Positions 52,782 through 60,564 of a stretch of 64,000 nucleotides of DNA are shown here, piece by piece. A program made the translations under genes and the position numbers. The notes below the pieces were generated by a model, which did no database searches, was not told the DNA's origin, and saw only the letters and a program-made list of their open reading frames with translations. How positions within the stretch are numbered: the stretch's first letter is position 1; every line of letters starts with the position of its first letter. Source of the stretch: Rathayibacter sp. VKM Ac-2759 (lineage in GTDB: Bacteria; Actinomycetota; Actinomycetes; Actinomycetales; Microbacteriaceae); assembly GCF_009834225.1 (NCBI RefSeq), contig NZ_CP047176.1, positions 868,001 to 932,000 of the forward strand, read 5' to 3'.

Positions 52782-53426
52782 ATGCTCTCCGACAGCTCCG
52801 CGGGCGATCGCGGCTCGGCCGGGACTCCCGGCGCCGCCGACGAGAGGGCGCTCGCCGCAGCGGTCGGCGACCGCGAGCGGCTCGGGGCGCGCCTGCGCGA
52901 GCTGCGCCTGGCCTCCGGGATGTCCCTCCGCGCCCTGGCCGGCGACCTCGGGATCTCGGCGAGCGCGGTGTCGCAGATCGAGCGCGGCGCGATGCAGCCC
53001 TCGGTCGGCCGGCTGATCGCGATGGTCGGGGCGCTGGGCGTCCCGCTGTCCGCCGTCTTCGACGAGTCGGCGCCCGAGCCCGCCCTGATCGAGACCGCAG
53101 TCGTCCGCGCGGGCGAGGTCGCGCCGGTCGTGCTCGACGGAGGGGTCCTCTTCCGCCGTCTCGCGCCGGGGCCGGTCGACGCCGTCGACTTCTTCGAGTC
53201 GACCTACCCGCCGGGGTCGACGTCGACCGCGCACCGGCAGTTCCTGCGGCACGACGGCTTCGAGGTCGGGACCGTGACGCTCGGCGAGCTGACCGTCGAG
53301 TTCGAGGACGAGGTCGTGGTTCTCGCCGCGGGTGACGCCATCACGTTCCCGTGCGAGCGTCCGCACCGGATGATCAATCGCGGTGCGGCGACCGCCGTCG
53401 CGACGTGGCTCATCGTGCACCGCTGA
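52782..53426 (+). CDS. XRE family regulator with C-terminal cupin domain
   Basis: 214-residue transcription factor. A Ser/Ala-rich N-terminus leads to an HTH_3 domain (about 34-92) with SLRALAGDLGISASAVSQIERGAMQPSV, then a cupin sensor domain (about 145-210: STAHRQFLRHDGFEVGTVTLGELTVEFEDEVVVLAAGDAITFPCERPHRMIN). Such fusions sense small metabolites and often regulate divergent catabolic or transport genes, here the NCS1 permease and racemase. ATG 52782 has GAGGAAGGA upstream; the frame is open further upstream but crosses the probable operator. Confidence 0.9.
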   Translation: MLSDSSAGDRGSAGTPGAADERALAAAVGDRERLGARLRELRLASGMSLRALAGDLGISASAVSQIERGAMQPSVGRLIAMVGALGVPLSAVFDESAPEPALIETAVVRAGEVAPVVLDGGVLFRRLAPGPVDAVDFFESTYPPGSTSTAHRQFLRHDGFEVGTVTLGELTVEFEDEVVVLAAGDAITFPCERPHRMINRGAATAVATWLIVHR

Positions 53427-53526
53427 CTCCCGAGCGGAATGCGCCGCCCCCTCGGGGGAGCCATCCCCGTATGGGATCCTGATCGCGCTCCTCCACAGCG
53501 GGGGTGAGGCGGGATCCTGTCCACAC

Positions 53527-53546
53527 CCCGCCCGGAATCAGGCGGG
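53527..53546 (+). terminator. Weak terminator-like hairpin
   Basis: CCCGCC (53527-53532) and GGCGGG (53541-53546) can pair, about 100 bases past the XRE-cupin stop. Confidence 0.35.
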
Positions 53547-53596
53547 AGACCCGCCTCGATGTCGGTGCCGCCTGATGGGCTGGGCACCTCGAGCGA

Positions 53597-53935
53597 TTGG
53601 TGCGGAACGTGGATGGATGCAAGGACGACAGGCGCGGCGACGGATGTCCGCGGTGGTGTGCCGAGGAGCACGACGAGCTCTCGACGGCGGCCGATCGGCT
53701 GCACCGGTCGGCGGCGCGATCGCTGCCGGTGGTGCTGTGGTGGCGAGGGGACGCGGGGGAGGAGCCGGATGCGGCGACGGCTCATGTCTCGCTGTGCCGG
53801 CCGGGCTCGGCGGGCGAGGACCGGCTGCGCCTCGAGGCCGACGGTCTCGGAGTGCTCGATCTCGACCTCAGCGCGGCCGCCCGTCTCGCCCGCGGAGTGG
53901 AGCGGACGCTCGAGCTACTCGGCCAGGCCTCGTGA
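53597..53935 (+). CDS. Small Cys/His-motif protein, DUF6907-like
   Basis: About 112 residues; start uncertain (TTG 53597, GTG 53600 or GTG 53609). The first half has CPRWCAEEHDELSTAADRLHR, a CxxxC...H...H pattern resembling DUF6907 proteins, which actinobacteria often encode beside XRE or mobile-element genes. The second half is a beta-rich segment (LPVVLWWRG, AHVSLCRPG, LRLEADGLGVLDLD) ending in a helix (ARLARGVERTLELL). No function is known. Its last 21 bases overlap the convergent HTH gene. Confidence 0.6.
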   Translation: MVRNVDGCKDDRRGDGCPRWCAEEHDELSTAADRLHRSAARSLPVVLWWRGDAGEEPDAATAHVSLCRPGSAGEDRLRLEADGLGVLDLDLSAAARLARGVERTLELLGQAS

Positions 53936-54202
53936 GGCGCGGGGCGGGTTCGGCGGCAGCAGGTCCGTCAGCTCGAGATCGAGCGCCTCGCAGAGGGCGA
54001 ACAGGGTGCGCAGAGTCGGGTTCGCGGGTGAGCCGGGCTTCGACTCCCCCTTCTCGAACTTCTGGTAGGTGTAGCCGGCGAGCCCCGCGGCGTGCGCGAT
54101 GCGCTCCTGGCTCTCGCCCTTGGCGATGCGGGCGCGGTGCAGGTTGGTGCCGAGCTCGCGGGCGTACTCGGCCCAATCGCGTTCGGGTGAGGGAGTCGAC
54201 AT
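53915..54202 (-). CDS. XRE family helix-turn-helix protein
   Basis: 95-residue DNA-binding protein made almost only of one HTH_3 domain (about 14-82): GTNLHRARIAKGESQERIAHAAGLAGYTYQKFEKGESKPG. The YQKFEKGES recognition-helix end and the LCEALDLELTDLL end are standard. ATG 54202 is preferred because GGAAG lies upstream and the N-terminus is short, as in related proteins. Tail-to-tail overlap with the Cys/His protein. Confidence 0.82.
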   Translation of the reverse strand: MSTPSPERDWAEYARELGTNLHRARIAKGESQERIAHAAGLAGYTYQKFEKGESKPGSPANPTLRTLFALCEALDLELTDLLPPNPPRASRGLAE

Positions 54203-54326
54203 CCGGCCAGCTTCCGAGAAGAAGCCTCGCGGGTCAGCCATATGCAGATGGGAAATTCGCTGTGGGCATACTCGGGTGCTCGATCCCGACGGTGGTCGGG
54301 CATTCGGGGGGTAGTCGTGCACCGCC

Positions 54327-54332
54327 TAAGAT
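54327..54332 (+). promoter_or_regulatory. -10 box, leaderless start of hadA
   Basis: TAAGAT, exactly 6 bases before GTG 54339. Confidence 0.55.
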
Positions 54333-54338
54333 GGCCGG

Positions 54339-54785
54339 GTGCCAGTGAATCCCCAACTCGTCGGGCGCGTCTTCGCCCCCACCGAGCCCTACCAGGTGGG
54401 GCGGGAGAAGGTGCGCGAGTTCGCGCGCGCCGTCTTCGCCCTGTCGCCTCTCCACCACGACTCCGAGGTCGCTCGTCGCGCCGGATACTCCGACGTGATC
54501 GCCCCGACGACCTTCCCCGTCGTGCTGCAGGAGTTCACCATCGCGCAGATGCTGGCCGAACCCGATGCCGGCATCGACTTCAGTCGCGTCGTGCACGGCG
54601 ACCAGCGCTTCATCTACAGCCGCCCCATCGTCGCCGGCGACGAGCTCACCGCGACGCTGTCGATCGCGAGCGTGAAGCAGCTGGGCCCGCACTCCATGAT
54701 CACGATCGAGTCGGCCATCGCCGACGTCCACGGCGAGCACGTCACCACCGCCGTGTCCACCCTCGTCGTCAGGGGGGACGAATGA
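54339..54785 (+). CDS. FAS1-like/MaoC dehydratase subunit HadA-like
   Basis: 148-residue hotdog-fold protein homologous to mycobacterial HadA/HadC, the non-catalytic partner in a 3-hydroxyacyl thioester dehydratase. The FAPTEPYQVGREKVREFARAVF opening and the APTTFPVVLQEFT and RFIYSRPIVAGDELTATLSIASVKQLG segments are typical. GTG 54339 with TAAGAT 6 bases upstream. Overlaps hadB by 4 bases (ATGA). The HadAB location before murB and the tRNA-Trp-secE-nusG cluster is conserved in actinobacteria. Confidence 0.88.
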   Translation: MPVNPQLVGRVFAPTEPYQVGREKVREFARAVFALSPLHHDSEVARRAGYSDVIAPTTFPVVLQEFTIAQMLAEPDAGIDFSRVVHGDQRFIYSRPIVAGDELTATLSIASVKQLGPHSMITIESAIADVHGEHVTTAVSTLVVRGDE

Positions 54786-55258
54786 GCACCGAGCGCACCG
54801 CTCCGGCCGGAGTCGTCGTCGACGACGCTCCCGCGGGCCGCCCCGTCCTCTCCGACCTCGCCGTCGGACAGGTGCTCGCCGAGCGCCGCTTCCACTTCGA
54901 GCGCGACACCCTCGTCCGCTACGCGGCGGCGTCGGGCGACTTCAACGCCATCCACTACCGCGACGACGTCGCGGCCGAGGTCGGGCTCCCCGGCGTCCTC
55001 GCGCACGGCATGCTCACGATGGGCACCGCCGTGCAGGTCGTCGTCGACTGGGTCGGCGACCCCGGCCTCGTCGTCGACTACCGGGTCCGCTTCACCCGCC
55101 CGATCGTCGTCGATCCCCGCGAGGGAGCCGATGTCGACGTCGTCGCGAAGGTGGGCGAGATCGACTCCGACGCCGGTGCGGCTCGGATCGACCTGACGGT
55201 CACCGTCGCAGGCCAGGCCGTGCTGGGGAAGGCCCAGGCGCGCGTCTCGCTCGTCTGA
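54782..55258 (+). CDS. MaoC family dehydratase HadB-like
   Basis: 158-residue catalytic hotdog subunit. The hydratase signature with catalytic Asp and His is visible in YAAASGDFNAIHYRDDVAAEVGLPGVLAHGMLTMG. With HadA it should dehydrate 3-hydroxyacyl substrates; mycolic acids are not expected in this family of bacteria, so the physiological substrate is unclear. Translationally coupled to hadA; murB starts 10 bases after its stop. Confidence 0.88.
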   Translation: MSTERTAPAGVVVDDAPAGRPVLSDLAVGQVLAERRFHFERDTLVRYAAASGDFNAIHYRDDVAAEVGLPGVLAHGMLTMGTAVQVVVDWVGDPGLVVDYRVRFTRPIVVDPREGADVDVVAKVGEIDSDAGAARIDLTVTVAGQAVLGKAQARVSLV

Positions 55259-55268
55259 CGACGCCACG

Positions 55269-56396
55269 ATGACCAGGTCCTCCCTCTCGGCGCTGACGAC
55301 CCTCCGCGTCGGCGGTCCGGCCGAGCGCCTCGTCGAGGCCCGGACCGAGGCCGAGCTGGTCGCGGTGCTCGCGCAGCTCTGGGCCGACGACGAGCCCTGG
55401 CTGCTCGTCGGCGGCGGCTCCAACCTCCTCGTCGGGGACGACGGCGTCGAGGGCGCGGTCGTCCTGGTGCGCAGCTCGGGGATCGAGCGGCTCGAGGCGG
55501 CGCGACCGGGAGCCGTGCACCTCCGCGTCCAGGCCGGCGAGAACTGGGACGGCCTCGTCGCCACGACGCTCGAGCGCGGATGGGCGGGGCTCGAGGCCCT
55601 CAGCGGCATCCCCGGCACCGTCGGAGCGTCGCCCGTGCAGAACATCGGCGCCTACGGCCAGGAGCTCTCGGACACGCTCGTCGCGGTGACGTTCCTCGAC
55701 GAGGGCGCTCGCGAGCCGGTCCGGCTGACGGCGGCGGAGCTCGGCCTCGGCTACCGCACCTCGGTCATCAAGGAGGGTCGCCGCGGGGCGGTCCTCGCGG
55801 TCGAGTTCCTCCTCGAGGAGGCGGGGGAGGGCGGAGTCGGCTCTCCCGTCGCCTACGCCCAGCTCGCATCGGCGCTCGGAGTCGCCCTCGGCGACCGCGT
55901 ACCGCTCGCCGAGGTGCGCGAGACCGTGCTGCGGCTGCGCGCCTCGAAGGGCATGGTCCTGGATCCGGCCGACCCCGACACCGCCAGTGCCGGCTCCTTC
56001 TTCACCAACCCGCTCGTCACGACCGCCTTCGCCGGCGGCCTCCCGCCCGCCGCGCCGCGCTGGTCGGTCGAGCCCGCGCACGAGGCCGAGGTCGTCACTC
56101 CGCTCGCGGCCGTCGAGGCCGGAGCGCCGATCGGCGTGCCCGCGCCCTCGGCCCCCGGCGAGCTCGTCAAGCTCAGCGCCGCCTGGCTGATCGAGCACTC
56201 CGGAGTCTCGCGCGGCTTCGCCCTGCCCGGCTCGCGCGCCGCCGTGTCGAGCAAGCACACGCTCGCGCTGACCAACCGGGGAGGCGCGCGCGCGGAGGAG
56301 ATCGCCGAGCTCGCGCGCTACGTGCAGGGCCGCGTGCTCGCCGAGTTCGGCGTCCTCCTGCACCCCGAGCCCGTCGTGGTCGGCACCACCGTCTGA
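55269..56396 (+). CDS. murB: UDP-N-acetylenolpyruvoylglucosamine reductase MurB
   Basis: FAD enzyme, 375 residues, reducing the enolpyruvyl intermediate to UDP-N-acetylmuramate in peptidoglycan synthesis. FAD-binding LLVGGGSNLLVGDDG and GLEALSGIPGTVGASPVQNIGAYGQEL, the active-site Ser in SAGSFFTNP, and the terminal Glu region (GARAEEIAELARYV) are present. It is a long type I enzyme. It lies 10 bases after hadB and probably shares the hadA promoter. Confidence 0.94.
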   Translation: MTRSSLSALTTLRVGGPAERLVEARTEAELVAVLAQLWADDEPWLLVGGGSNLLVGDDGVEGAVVLVRSSGIERLEAARPGAVHLRVQAGENWDGLVATTLERGWAGLEALSGIPGTVGASPVQNIGAYGQELSDTLVAVTFLDEGAREPVRLTAAELGLGYRTSVIKEGRRGAVLAVEFLLEEAGEGGVGSPVAYAQLASALGVALGDRVPLAEVRETVLRLRASKGMVLDPADPDTASAGSFFTNPLVTTAFAGGLPPAAPRWSVEPAHEAEVVTPLAAVEAGAPIGVPAPSAPGELVKLSAAWLIEHSGVSRGFALPGSRAAVSSKHTLALTNRGGARAEEIAELARYVQGRVLAEFGVLLHPEPVVVGTTV

Positions 56397-56412
56397 CGCG
56401 GTCGCCGCGGCG

Positions 56413-57276
56413 TCAGGAGTCGCGGCGGATCCAGCGGAAGGTGAGCCGGCAGGCGACGAGGCCCACGACGAGCCAGACGCCCAGCACGAGGGCCACGCCG
56501 CCGAGATCCCACGCGCCGTCGACCTCGAGCTGTTCGAAGTCGGACGGGAGGAAGACGGCCCGCATCCCCTGGGCGATCCACTTGAGCGGGAACACGCTCG
56601 CGACGTTCTGCAGCCAGTCGGGCAGCGTGGTGAACGACAGGTACGAGCCCGAGATGAACTGCAGCACCAGCAGCGGCGGCACGATCACCGCCGTCGCGCT
56701 CTTGCCCGAGCGGGGGAGCGCCGAGACGGCGATGCCGAGGATCGCCGACGTCGCGACTCCGCCCAGGTACACCCAGGCGAAGGTCGCCCAGCGCCCGCTG
56801 TCGGTGGGGAGCTCGACCGAGAAGACCGTGGCGGCGACGACCAGGAGGAGCGCGGTCTGCGCGAGGCTCGTCACGAGCACCTGGCCGAACTTGCCGAGGA
56901 AGTAGCTCAGCACCGGCAGCGGCGCCCCGGCCAGGCGCTTCAGAGTGCCGTCGCTGCGCTCGACCGCGATGTCGACGCCGAGGTTCTGCACCCCCGAGAG
57001 CAGGATCCCCGCTGCTGCGAGCCCCGGCACGTAGTACTCGGCCATCGTGATGCCCGGGTCCTGCGGGTCGGCCTGCATGACGGCGTTCTCGCCGAAGGCG
57101 ACCGAGAAGATCGTCAGCAGCAGCACGGGGAAGAGGAACGTGAAGAAGACCTGGTCGGGCGCGCGGAAGTAGGAGCGGACCTCGTACCGGGCGCGGGCGG
57201 CGCCGAGGCGAAGGGTGCGGGCGGGGCCGTAGCGGGCCGGTCCCACGCGGATCGGGCGGTCGATCGCGGCGGTCAT
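56413..57276 (-). CDS. ABC-2 type transporter permease
   Basis: 287-residue permease with six membrane helices and the ABC-2 motif (NLGVDIAVERSDGTLKRLAGAPL... ISGSYLSFTTLPDWLQNVASVFPLKW). With the overlapping ATPase gene it forms a DrrAB/YadH-like exporter, probably for a lipid or drug-like compound. ATG 57276 overlaps the ATPase stop by 4 bases. Convergent with murB, 16 bases away. Confidence 0.9.
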   Translation of the reverse strand: MTAAIDRPIRVGPARYGPARTLRLGAARARYEVRSYFRAPDQVFFTFLFPVLLLTIFSVAFGENAVMQADPQDPGITMAEYYVPGLAAAGILLSGVQNLGVDIAVERSDGTLKRLAGAPLPVLSYFLGKFGQVLVTSLAQTALLLVVAATVFSVELPTDSGRWATFAWVYLGGVATSAILGIAVSALPRSGKSATAVIVPPLLVLQFISGSYLSFTTLPDWLQNVASVFPLKWIAQGMRAVFLPSDFEQLEVDGAWDLGGVALVLGVWLVVGLVACRLTFRWIRRDS

Positions 57277-58154
57277 GCGGGCTCTCCGATGCGGTCGAGG
57301 GCGTCGCCCGCGCGGTCGTCGCGGATGAGGTCGAGGTAGATGTCCTCCAGGCTCGGCCGGACCACCTCGAGGGCTGAAGGCTCGCCGAGGCGCTCGCTGA
57401 GCTCGGCGACCACGCGCGCGGGCTCGGAGGAGCGGATGCGCCGCAGCGCTCCGTCCTCCTCCCACTGCACGATCGGCACCCGCGCCTCGTCGCCGCCGAT
57501 CTCGCTCACCGGGCCGATCGCGAGCAGGCGGCCGCCGGCGATGACGGCTGCGCGGTCGCCGAGCCGGGCGGCCTCGTCGAGGTAGTGAGTGGTCAGCAGG
57601 ATCGTCGTGCCCTCGCTCTTGAGGAGGGCGACGAGCTCCCAGAAGGAGTGGCGCGCCTCCGGGTCGAAGCCCGTGGTGGGCTCGTCGAGGAACACCAGCT
57701 CGGGGCGCCCGATGATGCCGAGGGCCACGTCGACGCGGCGGCGCTGGCCGCCCGAGAGCTTGCCGATGCGCGAGCGGGCCTTCGCGGTGAGGCCGACCGC
57801 CTCGATCGTCTCGTCGACGTCGCGCGGATGCGGGTAGAGGCCGGCGAAGTGCGCGATCTGCTCGCGGACCGTCGCGTTGCCGGATTCGCCGCTGGACTGC
57901 AGCACGATGCCCAGGCGCGACTTCCAGGCGAGGTCGCCGTGCCGCGGGTCGACGCCCAGCACCGTCGCCTCGCCGCCGGAGCGGTCGCGGTAGCCCTCGA
58001 GGATCTCGATCGTCGTCGACTTGCCGGCGCCGTTCGGGCCGAGGAGGGCGAACGTCTCGCCGCGGTGGATGTCGAACGTGATGCCGGAGACGGCCGGCGC
58101 GCCCCCGTAGTCCTTCCGCAGATCGCGGACTCGGACGGCGGGCTCGAGGCTCAT
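57273..58154 (-). CDS. ABC transporter ATP-binding protein
   Basis: 293-residue ATPase with Walker A GPNGAGKST (about 38-46), signature LSGGQRRR, Walker B LVFLDEPTTGFD and the H-loop LTTHYLD. The C-terminal 80 residues form the DrrA-type accessory domain ending SLEDIYLDLI. ATG 58154 starts MSLEPAVRVRDL; the frame runs on upstream but without family similarity. First gene of the two-gene exporter operon. Confidence 0.92.
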   Translation of the reverse strand: MSLEPAVRVRDLRKDYGGAPAVSGITFDIHRGETFALLGPNGAGKSTTIEILEGYRDRSGGEATVLGVDPRHGDLAWKSRLGIVLQSSGESGNATVREQIAHFAGLYPHPRDVDETIEAVGLTAKARSRIGKLSGGQRRRVDVALGIIGRPELVFLDEPTTGFDPEARHSFWELVALLKSEGTTILLTTHYLDEAARLGDRAAVIAGGRLLAIGPVSEIGGDEARVPIVQWEEDGALRRIRSSEPARVVAELSERLGEPSALEVVRPSLEDIYLDLIRDDRAGDALDRIGEPA

Positions 58155-58330
58155 CGTCCCAGCGTGCACGTTCCCCGCCCCCAGCGACAGTGATTGCGCC
58201 GATCCCCCCGCATCCCCTTCGGATCGGCAGCGCGCGTCGCGCGGGGGAGCCGCCGTCGCACCGCAGCGCCGAGAGCGACGGGGACGCGGACCGCAGGACC
58301 GGTGGTCGTGCTGCCTCCCTCCTGGCACAG

Positions 58331-58373
58331 GCGGGTCTCGATACGCCCCTCCGGGGCTACTCGACCAGCAGGC
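58331..58373. repeat. Dispersed palindromic element, half-unit
   Basis: GCGGGTCTCGATACGCCCC then TCCGGGGCTACTCGACCAGC; closest copy to the paired element near 3005. It has an internal GCCCC/GGGGC stem. Confidence 0.7.
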
Positions 58374-58391
58374 AGGCGAGCCCTCGTGCTC

Positions 58392-58560
58392 GCGCTCGCA
58401 CCCCGCTCTCTCCGACGCACTCGTCTCGGAGAACCGACTGCGCCGATAGAAGGATGGCGGAACGGTCGAGCGCAACCGGCGATCCGCGTCCCAGCGGATC
58501 GTCGTGCGCGGTCGCACCCCGCTCTCTGCTCCGCAACCGCCTCGAAGAGCCGACCGCGGC
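58392..58560. repeat. Two degenerate copies of a ~50-bp segment
   Basis: TCGCACCCCGCTCTCT occurs near 58392 and again near 58512, each followed by related CTCCG...CGAC(T/C)GCG text. Together with the half-unit before it, this is all I see in the 433-base gap between the ABC ATPase and aspC; no gene is apparent. Confidence 0.5.
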
Positions 58561-58587
58561 CGTTCGACGACGAAGGAGGAGAACGGC

Positions 58588-59814
58588 TTAACGGAACAGC
58601 GCCTGCAGGCGCTTCACGCCTTCGAGCAGGGCATCGTCGCCGAGTGCGTACGACAGCCGGAGGTATCCGCTCGGGCCGAAGGCCTCGCCGGGGACGGTGG
58701 CCACCTCGGCCTGCTCGAGGATGAGGTCGGCGAGCTCGAGCGAGGTCGTCGGGGTGACGCCGCGCCATTCGCGGTTCAGCAGGCCCCGCACGTCCGGGTA
58801 GACGTAGAAGGCGCCTCCGGGGGTCGGGCACTCGATGCCGTCGATCGCGTTCAGCTCGGCGACGATGGTGCGGCGGCGGCGGTCGAAGGCGCGGCGCATC
58901 TCCTCCGCCGGCTCCTGCGGGCCGGTGAGGGCGGCGATCGCCGCGCGCTGCGAGATGTTCGACACGTTGCTCGAGAGGTGCGACTGCAGGTTCGCGGCGC
59001 CCTTGATCGCGTCGGCCGGGCCGACCATCCATCCCACGCGCCAGCCGGTCATCGCGTAGGTCTTGGCGACTCCGTTGACGAGGATCGTGCGGTCGCGCAG
59101 GGCGGGCACCGCCTCCACGATCGACGTGGCGCTCTCGAGCGGTGCGGCGTCGTCCTGCCCCTCGGCCGCGTAGACGAGGTTCTGGTAGATCTCGTCGGCG
59201 ATGACCCACAGGCCGTGCTCGTCGGCCCACTGGCCGATGGCCGCGGTCTGCTCGGCGGAGTAGACCGCGCCGGTGGGGTTCGACGGCGAGACGAACAGCA
59301 GGACCTTGGTGCGCTCCGTGCGCGCCGCCTCCAGCTGCTCGACCGTGACGAGGTAGCCCTGGTCGGCCCCCGCGAAGACGTCGACCTGCACGCCGCCGGC
59401 GAGCTTGATCGCCTCGGGGTAGGTGGTCCAGTACGGGGTGGGGACGAGCACCTCGTCGCCGTCGTCGAGGAGCGTCTGGAACGCCTGGTAGACGGCCTGC
59501 TTGCCGCCGTTGGTCACGACGACCTGCGAGGGGTCGACGGCCCAGCCGGAGTCGCGCGCCGTCTTCTCGGCGATCGCGGCGCGGAGGTCGGGGAGGCCCG
59601 CGGCGGGGGTGTACCGGTAGTTCTTGGGATCGAGCACCGCGGCGGACGCGGCCTCGACGATGTGCTGCGGAGTCCGGAAGTCGGGCTCGCCCGCGGCGTA
59701 CGAGATGACAGGGCGCCCCTCGGCCTGGAGGGCCTTCGCCTTCGCGTCGACCTTGAGGGTCGCGGACTCGGCGATGGCGGCGATGCGGGCGGAGATGCGC
59801 GTGGGGGAGGACAC
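58588..59814 (-). CDS. aspC: Pyridoxal-phosphate aminotransferase, aspartate aminotransferase type
   Basis: Class I aminotransferase of 408 residues. [15 protein letters not shown] is the substrate-side opening; [31 protein letters not shown] and the PLP-lysine region [19 protein letters not shown] are all conserved. Branch Ib aspartate (possibly also prephenate or aromatic) aminotransferase. Location next to tRNA-Trp-secE is conserved in actinobacteria. GTG 59814 is supported by TACGCT 7 bases upstream. Confidence 0.9.
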   Translation of the reverse strand: MSSPTRISARIAAIAESATLKVDAKAKALQAEGRPVISYAAGEPDFRTPQHIVEAASAAVLDPKNYRYTPAAGLPDLRAAIAEKTARDSGWAVDPSQVVVTNGGKQAVYQAFQTLLDDGDEVLVPTPYWTTYPEAIKLAGGVQVDVFAGADQGYLVTVEQLEAARTERTKVLLFVSPSNPTGAVYSAEQTAAIGQWADEHGLWVIADEIYQNLVYAAEGQDDAAPLESATSIVEAVPALRDRTILVNGVAKTYAMTGWRVGWMVGPADAIKGAANLQSHLSSNVSNISQRAAIAALTGPQEPAEEMRRAFDRRRRTIVAELNAIDGIECPTPGGAFYVYPDVRGLLNREWRGVTPTTSLELADLILEQAEVATVPGEAFGPSGYLRLSYALGDDALLEGVKRLQALFR

Positions 59815-59821
59815 GATCTTC

Positions 59822-59827
59822 AGCGTA
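59822..59827 (-). promoter_or_regulatory. -10 box, leaderless start of aspC
   Basis: TACGCT on the minus strand, 7 bases before GTG 59814. Confidence 0.5.
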
Positions 59828-59870
59828 TCCTCTGCGCGCGGGGGCCTCCATCCGCCGCCCGGCGCTCGGC

Positions 59871-59899
59871 TGGACACGTCCCACGGGTCCACGTACACT
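59871..59899 (+). promoter_or_regulatory. Promoter of the tRNA-Trp-secE-nusG transcript
   Basis: TGGACA (59871-59876) and TACACT (59894-59899) are exactly 17 bases apart, near-consensus for the housekeeping sigma factor. tRNA-Trp begins 105 bases after the -10 box. Confidence 0.65.
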
Positions 59900-60003
59900 C
59901 GTCCGAGGTAGTCGAACTCTGCCCCGATCCGCAGCGCCCGAGAGGGTCCGCGAGCAGCGGGCAGGGGTCCGATTCCTCCTCGGATGTCCGCAACGGCATC
60001 CAT

Positions 60004-60076
60004 AGGGCGGTGGCTCAATTGGTAGAGCAGCGGTCTCCAAAACCGCAGGTTGCAGGTTCGAGCCCTGTCCGCCCTG
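60004..60076 (+). tRNA. tRNA-Trp (CCA)
   Basis: Acceptor AGGGCGG/CCGCCCT is perfect. The anticodon arm GCGGT-CTCCAAA-ACCGC presents CCA; T arm GCAGGTTCGAGCCCTGT with discriminator G. 73 bases. Immediately precedes secE as in most actinobacteria. Confidence 0.97.
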
Positions 60077-60188
60077 CACATCGATGCCCGTCGCACGCGG
60101 TCCCCGCGATGCAGCGGACATCGGTCCAGGGCCGCCCGGTGGGCGGCCGGCCACACCGGAGGTTCCGGTGCGGGAAAGGTGCGTGCAG

Positions 60189-60464
60189 GTGGCCGGGAAA
60201 GCAGTCGACGAGCCGAGCGAGGACGTCGTCGCGATCGCGAATCAGCAGCGAGCCGCGCGGCGCAATCCGTTCGCGAGGATCGCCCTCTTCATCCGGCAGG
60301 TCATCGCCGAGCTGAAGAAGGTCGTCACGCCGACCCGCAAAGAGCTGGGCAACTACGTCGTGGTGGTGCTGATCTTCGTCGTCATCATGATGGCGCTGGT
60401 CTCGTTCCTCGACTGGGTGTTCGCGCTGGCCGTGACCTACGTGTTCGGCACACCCGCCACCTGA
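60189..60464 (+). CDS. secE: Preprotein translocase subunit SecE
   Basis: Essential small Sec subunit, 91 residues. A polar N-terminus leads to the conserved amphipathic helix ([27 protein letters not shown]) and one C-terminal membrane helix. GTG 60189 has AAAGG 9 bases upstream; GTG 60183, two codons earlier, is an alternative with tighter spacing. Confidence 0.94.
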   Translation: MAGKAVDEPSEDVVAIANQQRAARRNPFARIALFIRQVIAELKKVVTPTRKELGNYVVVVLIFVVIMMALVSFLDWVFALAVTYVFGTPAT

Positions 60465-60564
60465 GCCCGGAGGCGTCCGCGATCGCGAGAGCGGCGGACG
60501 CCGGCGACAGCGGTGCGCGACCCGACGGGTGCGCACCGGATCGAACGAGAGAGAGTTGTGACGA

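Noticed and set aside
41580..54326. Integrated element using tRNA-Met as attachment site
   Set aside because: I found no second copy of the tRNA-Met 3' end near hadA and no integrase gene in the block.
41654..54326. rpmG (ribosomal protein L33) gene between tRNA-Met and hadA
   Set aside because: The gene expected here from other actinobacteria was looked for on both strands and not seen.
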